In this document: positions 1 to 8,901 of the stretch, in pieces
How positions within the stretch are numbered: position 1 is the first letter of the stretch
How the letters are laid out: each line of letters starts with the position of its first letter
The notes under the pieces: model-generated
Told to the model about the DNA's origin: nothing
Databases searched by the model: none
What the model saw: only the letters and a program-made list of their open reading frames with translations
Source: Parapedobacter sp. SGR-10
GTDB taxonomy: Bacteria > Bacteroidota > Bacteroidia > Sphingobacteriales > Sphingobacteriaceae
Direction of reading: 5' to 3'
Assembly (NCBI RefSeq): GCF_011030405.1
Contig: NZ_JAAJTJ010000007.1
Span: forward strand, 1-64,000
DNA: 64,000 nucleotides
Program-made: the position numbers and the translations under genes

Positions 1-110
1 AGTTAAATTTAAAAATAAAAAACGAATAAAATTCGTTTTTGGCGGAGATAGAAGCACAAAGTTTAATTTTTGCACTTTAGCCCCGCTTTTGGCAATACCA
101 TGTTATAGGC
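1..110 (-). other. putative attC-like recombination site (degenerate, cut by window start)
   Basis: Read on the minus strand, the end of the abi-like gene is followed by GCCTATAAC (110-102), the inverse of the GTTATAGGC found at the other end of the gene (970-962). Next comes an arm ending in GCGGGG, an AAAGT/ACTTT inner stem, and the returning arm CTCCGC. This is the arrangement of an integron attC. The outer part of the returning arm does not match: an A/T-rich hairpin (18-27 with 31-40) stands where the mirror of the first arm is expected. The second core site is not inside the window. The call rests on the core sites and the partial fold, so the site may be decayed. Confidence 0.45.
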
Positions 111-121
111 AGCCAAGTTTA

Positions 122-925
122 TTATTTCTGTTTTTGATTTAATACGTCAATTAAAAAGTCACATAAAGTCATTACAGAATTAACAGCAAGTTTTGCGTGA
201 TGTCGTTTTGTTTTAAACTTGTTAGCATGTCTGTCGCCTGCATTGTTACTTAGTCCAGCAAGTCCATTTATTGTTGTATCAAGACCTGATAATATTTGAA
301 AAACAAAATCGGGAATTTCATCCTTTTTTATGTCGATTTTAAGTGCTTTTTTGGCTCTTGTCCATAAGTTTGTAATGTTTCCATCATTTTTGATTTCAAC
401 ATTTTCTATTGTTTCTATGATATGTATCAAGACAGCTTCACAAAGTGTTCTTGCATTTGTAATGGCTCCGTTAAAATCGTCAGTCGAAATTTTTTGTTGA
501 CATTTTTCAATTTGTTCGCTTACAAATTCGTGTCCGATTGTTGAAATTGTTTCAGGTTCAATAAAATTTCCTTGCGTATCTGCAATTTTGTAAATGTTTG
601 CTTTTTTGATTAAAGCAAAACCGTCATACTTTATTAGTTGATTAATTTCTTCGACAACTTTGCCTAATGTCTTTTCATCTCCTCCAAATCGTCTTGGGTC
701 TACAAATTCTTCAAGGATTAATTTTAAACGAGGTGTCCCATTACTTTCGACAATTTTTTCTTTTGAATAGACCCAACGTGAAGGAAATCCGTTTTCATAA
801 ACGTCATCAAAACCACATTCGTTATAAAATGTCACAAGTTTCGGTCCTGACAAATATGGAGCAGAGCCTATATCTCCTGCAATGATTTTTCCGAGTTGTT
901 CTGTTACTTTATTTGATATTTTCAC
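122..925 (-). CDS. abortive-infection-family protein (Abi C-terminal-like domain), cassette-borne
   Basis: 267 aa, cytoplasmic, with no signal peptide. The C-terminal third (about residues 160-262) resembles the Abi_C type domain of phage-exclusion proteins. It has a conserved helix around CEAVLIHII, an NLW...LK segment, a GLSNNAGDRHA motif and a HHAKLAVNSVMTLCDFLID helix. The N-terminal part is not recognised. The domain is known from proteins linked to abortive infection, in which the infected cell stops growing, but the trigger and toxic activity are not evident here. The gene stands alone, opposite to the recombinase gene, between two inverse core sites. This suggests a mobile cassette. 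Its A+T content looks higher than that of the neighbouring smc. Confidence 0.6.
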   Translation of the reverse strand: MKISNKVTEQLGKIIAGDIGSAPYLSGPKLVTFYNECGFDDVYENGFPSRWVYSKEKIVESNGTPRLKLILEEFVDPRRFGGDEKTLGKVVEEINQLIKYDGFALIKKANIYKIADTQGNFIEPETISTIGHEFVSEQIEKCQQKISTDDFNGAITNARTLCEAVLIHIIETIENVEIKNDGNITNLWTRAKKALKIDIKKDEIPDFVFQILSGLDTTINGLAGLSNNAGDRHANKFKTKRHHAKLAVNSVMTLCDFLIDVLNQKQK

Positions 926-961
926 CTTGTATGTTTCTTATGTGAGCTTTCAGGATTGGTT

Positions 962-970
962 GCCTATAAC
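962..970 (-). other. integron-type core site at the attI/cassette junction
   Basis: On the minus strand this reads GTTATAGGC, which starts like an integron core site (G^TT...). It lies 36 bases upstream of the abi-like start and on the recombinase side, exactly inverse to the copy at 102-110. Strand exchange in integrons occurs after the G. Confidence 0.5.
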
Positions 971-983
971 ATTATTATATACG

Positions 984-1015
984 CAAATATATATTAATCA
1001 ACTTAAATAAACAAT
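984..1015 (-). promoter_or_regulatory. candidate promoter driving the cassette (Pc-like)
   Basis: On the minus strand, ATTG (1015-1012), a 20-bp spacer and TATATTTG (991-984) fit the Bacteroidota promoter TTTG-N19/21-TAnnTTTG with one mismatch. Transcription would start near 977, just outside the core site at 970-962, as a cassette promoter in attI should. Confidence 0.45.
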
Positions 1016-1147
1016 ATCTACCTATGTAAACGGTAACTAATTTATATTTAGTTATATATATCAATATCATGCTTTTCGTATTTCGTATTGTTTTTATCAA
1101 TATTTTGTAGATATTTGTTTTTTAACAATACAAAAAACGAATATCGT

Positions 1148-2236
1148 ATGGAGGCATTATCCATAGAATTGAATATATCCGCATATTCTTTTGAATTGGG
1201 AAACCATCACGGAAAGGAAATCATCTGGATCACGTTTCCGTATGACAACAAACTGATCGCAAATCTCCGAAAACATACCAAAGCCAAATGGAGCAACTCC
1301 AATAAAAAATGGTATGTGCCAGATAATTCGATGTACAGGGAAATGTTCAGGCTCGAAGCCAAATATATCGGGACAGCGCTCCTGTCACACATACATGAGA
1401 TAAACCGCCCCGCCTTCGAGCGCTATATCCAACAATTGAAACTCAAAGCATACAGCCAAAATACGATTCGGACATATTGTGCCGAGTTTGCCCAACTGCT
1501 CAAGATCCTCAAAAGCCATCCCGTCGACGAACTTACACCCGAAAGGGTCCGTGCGTATATCCTCTATTGTATCGATACGCTCAAACTATCCGAAAACCTG
1601 ATCCACAGCCGTATCAATGCCATCAAATTTTACTTTGAGCAAGTGTTGTTCAGAGATCGTTTTTTTATAGAAATACCTCGTCCCAAGAAACCGAGTCTTC
1701 TGCCCAAAGTGTTATCTGCCGGCGATATCAAGAAAATGTTTGCCACTCTCGAAAACAACATCAAACATCAGCTTCTGCTCAAGTTATGTTATGGAATGGG
1801 GTTAAGGGTAAGCGAAATCGTCAACCTCAAAATTACTGACATCGATAGCAATAGGATGCAGGTACTGATTAGCCATTCCAAAGGGAAAAAAGATCGTTAT
1901 GTCGTACTTCCAGAGTCGATCCTGGAGCTATTGCGAGCATATTACCTGCAATATCGTCCCAAGGAATACCTGTTCGAGGGACAGCGCGGAGGACAATATT
2001 CCGTTAGGAGCGTACAGGTCGTATTCAAAAAGGCAATGCAGAAAGCGAAAATCAACAAAAGGGTAGGAGTACACAGCCTGCGCCATTCGTATGCCACGCA
2101 TTTGGTCGAGCAGGGTACGGACATCAGGTTCGTACAGGATTTGTTGGGACATTCAAATATCAAGACCACGATGGTCTATACACACTTGACCGATTCTAAA
2201 AAACGAAAGATAACAAGCCCCTTGGATAATCTATAA
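1148..2236 (+). CDS. tyrosine recombinase, integron-integrase-like
   Basis: 362 aa from the chosen ATG. An ATG at 1088 would add 20 residues unlike the family. The protein has a SAM-like core-binding domain at about 85-180 and a catalytic domain at about 185-350. Visible catalytic residues are R220 (GLRVSE), K248 (GKKDR), H309-x-x-R312 (HSLRH), H335 (LLGHS) and Y344 (TMVYTH). The tail ...TSPLDNL is the ending typical of IntI proteins. The 61 residues between K248 and H309 leave no room for the extra helix domain that true IntI uses to grip folded attC sites. The first 80 residues form an extra N-terminal domain seen in Bacteroidota IntI-like proteins. The gene is divergent from the cassette, as intI is from its cassettes. 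Confidence 0.75.
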   Translation: MEALSIELNISAYSFELGNHHGKEIIWITFPYDNKLIANLRKHTKAKWSNSNKKWYVPDNSMYREMFRLEAKYIGTALLSHIHEINRPAFERYIQQLKLKAYSQNTIRTYCAEFAQLLKILKSHPVDELTPERVRAYILYCIDTLKLSENLIHSRINAIKFYFEQVLFRDRFFIEIPRPKKPSLLPKVLSAGDIKKMFATLENNIKHQLLLKLCYGMGLRVSEIVNLKITDIDSNRMQVLISHSKGKKDRYVVLPESILELLRAYYLQYRPKEYLFEGQRGGQYSVRSVQVVFKKAMQKAKINKRVGVHSLRHSYATHLVEQGTDIRFVQDLLGHSNIKTTMVYTHLTDSKKRKITSPLDNL

Positions 2237-2279
2237 AATATTCAGAAAATATCCGCCATTTTGATATGGTAAAGTAAAA

Positions 2280-5200
2280 CTAAGCCACATCCCGCATATC
2301 CACAGGTACTACCCGGGAGATACCCTGCTCGACCATAGTCACACCGTAGATAATGTCCGTACTGGCAATCGTGCGTTTATTGTGCGAGACGACGATAAAC
2401 TGGGATTGTTGTGAGAATTCGCGTATGATATTGTTGAATTTGTCGATATTGGTGTCATCCAGTGGAGCATCCACTTCGTCGAATATACAGAATGGTGCTG
2501 GTTTCAGCAGGTATAAGGAAAAGAGCAGAGCTGTGGATGTCAAGGTCTTTTCTCCGCCCGAAAGTTGGTTGATGGACAAAGGTCGTTTGCCTTTCGGTTT
2601 GGCGATGATATCGATATCGGATTCCAGAGGGTTATCGGGGTTGCTCAGCACAAGGTCACAACTGTCTTCGGCATTGAATAGCGATCGGAAAACCTTGATA
2701 AAATTTTCGCGTACAGCTGTAAAGGCGTTCAAGAATTTTTCGTTGGCGGTGTCGTCGATTTCCTGGATAGTGGCCATCAGCGAGGATTTGGCTTCCAATA
2801 AATCGTTTTTCTCTTTGGAAATGAAATTATAACGTTCCGTAATCTCGTCGTAGGCTTCTTTGGCCATCGGGTTGATTGTACCGAAGTCATCCAGTTGTTT
2901 TTTCAAACGCGTACATAGTGAACCCAGTTCTTCGGCGGTCTGTTCGATGTCAGGCATTTCCCCTTCCAACAGCTCCTTGATGTCAATATTGAACTCTACG
3001 GATAGGCGTTCTTTCAAACTGTTCAAGTCTATTTGCAATGCTGTTTTCTTGTCCTTTATTTCGGTGATTAGAAAGTCGAGTTGATCTTTTGTCTTGCGCC
3101 GGGAAGCAATCTCTTCTTCGAGGTCGTTTATGGCTTTGCGCGAGGCATAGAAGTCCTCCTCCATTTCCCGCAGGGCATTTTCCAACGATTCCTTTTGTGC
3201 ATACAGTTCTTTGAGATCTTCGTCGTTGGTATCGGTAAAGGTCAAAGCTTCCTGCATGTCGGTTTTGATCAGTTCCAGGTCGGTAGCATTTTTGTTTATA
3301 CGGGTTTCTAGGGCTTCCTTTTGGCTCTCCCGGTATTCCAGGTCTTTTTGTACTCCGGATACCTTATTCTGCTGTTGATGCAGACGGATATTTTCCTGGT
3401 TGAAGGCGTTCGAACGTTCGGATAGCAGATCACTGAGATCCTGAAATGAGGTTTGCAGGTCGGCCAGTTGTTTTTGCCGTTCTTCACTTTCTGCCTTTAG
3501 TATTTTCAGTTCCGGCTCGGCTTTGGTCAGCTCCTGATCAATAGCCGCAAGCTTTTGTTCGATATCTTGCTTTCTGTTTTGGCTGGAAGAGATAAAGGCC
3601 TGGTATTGTTCCTGCTTTGTCTTGACGGAAGTCCATTCGTTCTGTACCCTGTTCAATTGGATACGTAGTTCGTCGATAATTTCCTTTTGGGATTGGGACT
3701 TCAAAGAAACCAAGAGACCTGCTTGCTCGTTTTCCGTAGCTTGCAGATCTGCTATGTGCTGATTAAGGGCTTTGATTTCCTTGGCCAGATTTTCGAGGTT
3801 TTTGGCACGACCGATACGTTTTCCTTCGAAAAGACCTACGGATCCACCGCTTAATCCCAGTTTATGTCGGCTGAATTTCCCTTCGTGATGTAATATCACC
3901 ACATTCGGATCCGGCAAGACTGTTTCTATAGACTTCGGGTCGTTGGAGCGGAGAAGGTAAACGTTTTGCAGCAATTGCAGGCATAGGTCTTTGTACTTGT
4001 CTTCTACCTTGATGACTTGCATGGCTGGTATCAGTTGCTCGTGTGCCGGATCAGTTCCTTTATTCTTGGGTTTGCTTACCCCGTCCAGGACAAAGAAGTT
4101 TGCTCGTCCTCGTGAGGCATCACTGAGTAGGTTGATGGCCTGTATCGCATCTTCCGTCGTGTCGACCACATAGTGATTCATGACAGATTCCAGATAATTC
4201 TCAATGGCAATCCGATATTCTTCCTCGCAAAATAAAATGTCTGAAAACAACGGATACTGCTTTTGCCAACCTGCATTCTTTCGCAGAAATTTGATGGATT
4301 CGGGGAAGCCTTCCAGGTTGTCCACGAGGGATTTGGTCAGGTTGTATTCGTTTTGCTTAGCGTCCACGAGGCGTAGCTCTTTGTTCAATTCCTGTTGGAT
4401 TTGGCTCAGGCGGTTTTCGGTAGACTGTATCTGGGCTATCAATGCGTTTTCGGCAGCCAAAGCTTGTTGATATTGCTCTTCCTGGACAGATAGTTTTTCC
4501 TGCAATTCCTCAACGACGGTGTTGAACTGTGTCAGCTCTTCCACTTTGGATGAGGTGTCGTGGATATTGCGTTGTGCCTCATGTTCCAAGGCTTCTTTTT
4601 GGATGTTTAGGACAGCAATATCTTTTTCTGTCTTGTAGATACGGTTTTGGTACTCGTTGTTTTCCCGATTTGCAGTGTCCAGCTTGTTTTTTGCACTGAG
4701 CTGTTGGGCTCTCAATTCCTCGACTTCTTCTTTCTGCTTGTGGATGTCGGTCTGAAAAATTTCCAATTTGGCCTGTTCTTCATACAGTTCCTCATGCAAT
4801 CTTTTGAGCGTGGAATCTACATGTGTCAATTGTTGCTTGTCCAGATTGAGTTCGGTAAGGATACGCGATTGCCGTTCCTGCAAATGATGAAGACGCTCGT
4901 TTTTTATTTTCTTTTCCGATTCGTATGTGCGAACTTTATTGACATATTCGTTGGTGGCCTTTTGTTGGGCGCTGAGGTTTTTCTCCTTGGCCAGAATATC
5001 TTCCCGATCCTTACGAAGTTGCTGCTCCTTAGTGTCGATCTGTACCAATGTTTCCGACATCTTGCCTTGCAGGTCTTTTTCTTTTTCACCAAGCGATTGC
5101 AGATCGGTGCTGAAATTGTCGATACGGTAGTAAGCCAATCCTATACTGGCCTCTTTGTATTCTTCTTTGAGTTTGAAATACTTGTCTGCTTTTTTCGCTT

Positions 5201-5822
5201 GGTTTTCAAGGGACTTGAGATTTTTGGTGATTTCGTAGAGGAGGTCGTCTACACGTTCCAAATCACTTTCGGTATCTTTTAGCTTGCTTAATGTCTGTTT
5301 TTTACGAACCTTGTATTTGGAAATTCCGGCGACTTCTTCGAAGAGGTTGCGTCTGGAATTGTCCTTATTGGCGATGATTTCGTCGATCATCTTCAACTCG
5401 ATGATGGAATAGGTGTCTGTGCCGATACCTGTGTCTAAAAACAAGTCGGTAATATCTTTCAGACGACATTTGACATCATTGAGCCGGTACTCGCTTTCAC
5501 CATTGCGATAGAGTTTGCGTGTCACGGTCACTGTCGTGAATTCTGTGGGGAGAATGTTTTTGTTGTTGTCAAAAGTCAAGGATACCTCTGCGAGGTTCGC
5601 CGGTTTGCGGTTTTTTGTGCCGTTGAAAATGATGTTTTCCATCTTTTCAGAACGTAGGGTCTTGGTACTTTGCTCGCCCAATACCCAACGTATTGCATCC
5701 ACAACATTGGATTTCCCGCAACCATTTGGCCCGACGATGGCGGTCACACCTTCGTTGAAGTTGATGGTGATTTTGTCGCCAAAACTTTTGAAGCCTTTGA
5801 TTTCAAGTTTAGTTAACTCCAT
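2280..5822 (-). CDS. smc: chromosome segregation ATPase SMC
   Basis: 1180 aa, the normal length for bacterial SMC. The N-terminal half of the ATPase head has Walker A GPNGCGKS at residues 31-38. Two long coiled coils (about 165-500 and 670-1000) flank a hinge domain at about 505-660. The C-terminal half has the signature LSGGEKT and Walker B CIFDEVDAPLDD. SMC dimers work with ScpA/ScpB to organise and segregate the chromosome. The kleisin genes are not nearby. The start is supported by the family's usual MELTKLEIKGFKSF beginning. The gene converges on the recombinase gene with a gap of about 40 bp, so the integron-like module sits against core chromosome. Confidence 0.97.
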   Translation of the reverse strand: MELTKLEIKGFKSFGDKITINFNEGVTAIVGPNGCGKSNVVDAIRWVLGEQSTKTLRSEKMENIIFNGTKNRKPANLAEVSLTFDNNKNILPTEFTTVTVTRKLYRNGESEYRLNDVKCRLKDITDLFLDTGIGTDTYSIIELKMIDEIIANKDNSRRNLFEEVAGISKYKVRKKQTLSKLKDTESDLERVDDLLYEITKNLKSLENQAKKADKYFKLKEEYKEASIGLAYYRIDNFSTDLQSLGEKEKDLQGKMSETLVQIDTKEQQLRKDREDILAKEKNLSAQQKATNEYVNKVRTYESEKKIKNERLHHLQERQSRILTELNLDKQQLTHVDSTLKRLHEELYEEQAKLEIFQTDIHKQKEEVEELRAQQLSAKNKLDTANRENNEYQNRIYKTEKDIAVLNIQKEALEHEAQRNIHDTSSKVEELTQFNTVVEELQEKLSVQEEQYQQALAAENALIAQIQSTENRLSQIQQELNKELRLVDAKQNEYNLTKSLVDNLEGFPESIKFLRKNAGWQKQYPLFSDILFCEEEYRIAIENYLESVMNHYVVDTTEDAIQAINLLSDASRGRANFFVLDGVSKPKNKGTDPAHEQLIPAMQVIKVEDKYKDLCLQLLQNVYLLRSNDPKSIETVLPDPNVVILHHEGKFSRHKLGLSGGSVGLFEGKRIGRAKNLENLAKEIKALNQHIADLQATENEQAGLLVSLKSQSQKEIIDELRIQLNRVQNEWTSVKTKQEQYQAFISSSQNRKQDIEQKLAAIDQELTKAEPELKILKAESEERQKQLADLQTSFQDLSDLLSERSNAFNQENIRLHQQQNKVSGVQKDLEYRESQKEALETRINKNATDLELIKTDMQEALTFTDTNDEDLKELYAQKESLENALREMEEDFYASRKAINDLEEEIASRRKTKDQLDFLITEIKDKKTALQIDLNSLKERLSVEFNIDIKELLEGEMPDIEQTAEELGSLCTRLKKQLDDFGTINPMAKEAYDEITERYNFISKEKNDLLEAKSSLMATIQEIDDTANEKFLNAFTAVRENFIKVFRSLFNAEDSCDLVLSNPDNPLESDIDIIAKPKGKRPLSINQLSGGEKTLTSTALLFSLYLLKPAPFCIFDEVDAPLDDTNIDKFNNIIREFSQQSQFIVVSHNKRTIASTDIIYGVTMVEQGISRVVPVDMRDVA

Positions 5823-5954
5823 ACAGATATTCGTAAATTATCAACTGACGAAATTATAGATTATTGTAAAGAATGAAAAAACAGGTTTTGCACATTTTGG
5901 AAGATTTCCACAGTGCTGTGAGGTGCGGGGTTGGGGATGCGAGTTGCCGGATAC

Positions 5955-5989
5955 CTGTCAACTGTCCTCTGTCCACTGCCCACTATCCA
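5955..5989 (+). repeat. heptanucleotide tandem repeat, 5 imperfect copies
   Basis: Five head-to-tail copies close to CTGTCCA (CTGTCAA, CTGTCCT, CTGTCCA, CTGCCCA, CTATCCA). They lie in the gap between the divergent smc and sucA genes, upstream of the sucA promoter. Confidence 0.8.
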
Positions 5990-6029
5990 CTAAATAACTT
6001 TGTTTTTGTGGTTTTTTAAGCGATAATTA

Positions 6030-6061
6030 TTTAAAATTCAATATTATTATTCCTAACTTTG
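6030..6061 (+). promoter_or_regulatory. candidate sucA promoter
   Basis: TTTA (6030-6033), a 20-bp spacer and TAACTTTG (6054-6061) match the Bacteroidota promoter with a perfect -7 box. The leader to the sucA ATG would be about 30 nt. Confidence 0.55.
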
Positions 6062-6098
6062 GCGAACTCTTTATAATACTAGTATACACTACATTTAA

Positions 6099-8834
6099 AT
6101 GGACAATCTGACATATTTGAGTAACGCCGATTCGAGCTACGTCGACGGCTTATATCAAGCGTACAAGGCCGATCCTAACTCCGTTGATTTTGGATGGCAG
6201 AAATTCTTTGAGGGATTCGATTTCGGACAAAGCAACGGGGCTCCCCTGGATACCGAAAATGTTTCTGAACATGCACTAAAAGAAATCAATGTTTTGAATA
6301 TGATCCACGGCTACAGAGACCGTGGTCATTTGTTTACGCTCACCAACCCTGTGCGTGAACGTCGCAAATATTATCCCGGAAAAGAGCTCGAAACTTTTGG
6401 TCTTTCCGAAGCTGATATGGACACCGTGTTCAATGCCGGTGTAGAAATAGGATTGGGGCCAGCCAAATTGCGCGATATCCGTCAATTGATCGAAGATACA
6501 TACTGCCGTTCTATCGGTGCTGAATTTAAGTACATTCGCAATCCAGAGAAAATTAAGTGGTTGCAGGATCGTATGGAAGCGGATCGTAATAAACCTAACT
6601 ACAACGTCGAACAAAAGAAACGTATCCTGCAAAAGATCAACCGTGCCGTGGTATTTGAAAACTTCCTAGGTACAAAATTCCTGGGTCAAAAACGTTTCTC
6701 CCTGGAAGGCGCCGAAAGCTTGATTCCGGCGTTGGATTCGGTCATGGAAAAGGGTGCCGAACTTGGTATACAGGAATTCATGATCGGTATGGCTCACCGT
6801 GGACGTTTGAATGTGTTGGCCAATATCATGGGCAAACCATACAAGACGATCTTGTCCGAGTTTGAAGGTAAGATGTATAAAGAAGAGGATCCTGAATTGC
6901 AGTTTGGTGGAGACGTCAAATATCACTTGGGATATTCGTCAGATATCACTACAGATTCCGGCAAGAATGTACACTTGTCCCTTGCTCCGAACCCTTCTCA
7001 CCTGGAGACAGTAGATCCTATCGTGGAAGGTATGGTTCGCTCGAAGATCGACATGAAATACGATGGCGACTCTTCCAAGATCGCACCGATCCTGATTCAC
7101 GGTGATGCAGCTATTGCTGGACAGGGAGTCGTGTATGAAGTGACCCAGATGTCCAAATTGGATGGTTACAAGACAGGGGGGACGATCCATATCGTCATCA
7201 ATAACCAGGTCGGTTTTACGACCAACTATAAAGATGCCCGTTCGGGTACGTATTGTACGGATGTGGCCAAAATTACCTCTTCTCCGGTATTCCATGTCAA
7301 TGGAGATGATGCCGAGGCGGTGGTGTATGCGATCAATCTTGCCGTAGAGTACCGTCAAAAATACAAAACCGATGTTTTCATTGATTTACTGTGCTATCGT
7401 CGATTTGGACACAATGAGGCTGATGAACCGAAATTTACACAGCCTTTGCTATACAAAGCGATTGAAAAGCACGCCAATCCAAAAGAAGTTTACGCCAAGA
7501 AACTGATTGAAGAAGGTTCCATCGATACGGCCTATGCCAAAGAGGTGGAAAAGGAATTTCGCGATTATCTACAGACTCAACTGGATGCTTCCAAAGCTAC
7601 AGAGAGTATAGAGGACGAAGTGCCTATGTTTGGCGGGGCATGGAAAGGCTTGCATCCGGCTAAAAAAATAGAAATATTCAAAGATGTGGATACGGCTGTA
7701 TCGGCAGATATTTTCTTGGAGCTGGCGAAGCAGATCACCACATTGCCAAAAGACAAAAAGTTCTTCCGCAAAATATCGAAGCTTTTTGAAGATCGGGCTG
7801 CGATGATTGATAAGGACTCGTACGATTGGGCCATGGGCGAATTGATGGCCTACGCGACCTTGTTGAACGAAGGCAAACGTGTCCGTATATCCGGTCAGGA
7901 TGTACAGCGGGGGACCTTCTCTCACCGTCATGCGGTATTGACCCTAGAAGATTCAGAAGAGAAATATGTGCCGCTTAGCCAGGTGAATGGTGGAGAGCGC
8001 TTCAATATATACAACTCTTTGCTGTCCGAATATGCAGTACTTGGTTTCGAATACGGTTATGCGTCGGCCAATCCGCAATGCCTGACAGTATGGGAAGCCC
8101 AATTTGGTGATTTTTACAATGGTGCGCAGATCGTTGTGGATCAATACCTCAGCAGTGCAGAGACCAAATGGAAACGCTCTAACGGCTTGATCATGATGCT
8201 ACCGCATGGTATGGAAGGGCAGGGGCCAGAACATTCTTCGGGTCGTATCGAGCGCTTTCTGGAACTATGTGCCAATGACAATATGATCGTGGCTAACTGT
8301 ACGACACCAGCCAATTACTTCCACCTGTTGCGTCGTCAATTGGTACGTGATTTTCGTAAGCCATTGGTTGTGTTCACACCGAAAAGTTTGCTGCGTCATC
8401 CGAAGGTTGTTTCGACATTGGCAGACTTTACCAAAGTTTCATTCCAGGAGATCATTGATGACAGCACAGTCAAAGCTGCTTCGGTCAAACGCGTGTTGTT
8501 CTGTTCAGGAAAGGTGTATTACGATCTATTGGAAAAACAACAGGCCGATAAGCGCAAAGATGTAGCGATCATCCGTATCGAACAGTTATATCCGGCTCCT
8601 GTACAACAATTGGAGGCTATCCGTAAAAAATACAATAAAGCCACCGATTTTATCTGGGTACAGGAAGAGAATGAAAATATGGGTGCATGGCCATATTACT
8701 GCCGCAAGTTCAGAAAAACGAACATTGAGTTTACAGATGTCATCACGCGCAGTGAAAGTGGAAGCCCTGCAACGGGATATATGAAAAAACATATAGCACA
8801 ACAAGAAGAAATCGTTAACAAATCATTTGCATAA
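6099..8834 (+). CDS. sucA: 2-oxoglutarate dehydrogenase E1 component
   Basis: 911 aa. It is the thiamine-diphosphate-dependent decarboxylase of the TCA-cycle 2-oxoglutarate dehydrogenase complex. It decarboxylates 2-oxoglutarate and transfers the succinyl group to lipoyl-E2. Visible features are the N-terminal E1 segment (YVDGLYQAYKADP...WQKFFEGF), MIGMAHRGRLNVLAN in the substrate site, HGDAAIAGQGVVYE and INNQVGFTT in the ThDP/Mg site, SGQDVQRGTFSHRH in the transketolase-like domain, and a C-terminal TRSESGSPATGY. It is followed after 67 bp by the E2 gene and forms an operon with it. E3 (lipoamide dehydrogenase) is not in the window. Confidence 0.98.
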   Translation: MDNLTYLSNADSSYVDGLYQAYKADPNSVDFGWQKFFEGFDFGQSNGAPLDTENVSEHALKEINVLNMIHGYRDRGHLFTLTNPVRERRKYYPGKELETFGLSEADMDTVFNAGVEIGLGPAKLRDIRQLIEDTYCRSIGAEFKYIRNPEKIKWLQDRMEADRNKPNYNVEQKKRILQKINRAVVFENFLGTKFLGQKRFSLEGAESLIPALDSVMEKGAELGIQEFMIGMAHRGRLNVLANIMGKPYKTILSEFEGKMYKEEDPELQFGGDVKYHLGYSSDITTDSGKNVHLSLAPNPSHLETVDPIVEGMVRSKIDMKYDGDSSKIAPILIHGDAAIAGQGVVYEVTQMSKLDGYKTGGTIHIVINNQVGFTTNYKDARSGTYCTDVAKITSSPVFHVNGDDAEAVVYAINLAVEYRQKYKTDVFIDLLCYRRFGHNEADEPKFTQPLLYKAIEKHANPKEVYAKKLIEEGSIDTAYAKEVEKEFRDYLQTQLDASKATESIEDEVPMFGGAWKGLHPAKKIEIFKDVDTAVSADIFLELAKQITTLPKDKKFFRKISKLFEDRAAMIDKDSYDWAMGELMAYATLLNEGKRVRISGQDVQRGTFSHRHAVLTLEDSEEKYVPLSQVNGGERFNIYNSLLSEYAVLGFEYGYASANPQCLTVWEAQFGDFYNGAQIVVDQYLSSAETKWKRSNGLIMMLPHGMEGQGPEHSSGRIERFLELCANDNMIVANCTTPANYFHLLRRQLVRDFRKPLVVFTPKSLLRHPKVVSTLADFTKVSFQEIIDDSTVKAASVKRVLFCSGKVYYDLLEKQQADKRKDVAIIRIEQLYPAPVQQLEAIRKKYNKATDFIWVQEENENMGAWPYYCRKFRKTNIEFTDVITRSESGSPATGYMKKHIAQQEEIVNKSFA

Positions 8835-8901
8835 AACACTGAATTAAATCCAAACGTTGTATATTTACTTGTATAACATTGGTTTGAAAAGAAAAACACA
8901 T

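Noticed and set aside
1-2236. Prophage remnant at the left end
   Set aside because: Only one recombinase and one gene are present, with core sites rather than phage genes; the integron-like explanation fits better.
4647-5282. 211-codon open frame opposite to smc
   Set aside because: It lies wholly inside the smc coiled-coil coding region on the other strand, encodes a Phe/Leu-rich protein without family features, and comes from the codon bias of smc.
7244-7253. GGGTACGTAT in sucA as a further LacI operator
   Set aside because: Only half of the palindrome matches, it lies inside coding sequence, and no promoter box stands before it.
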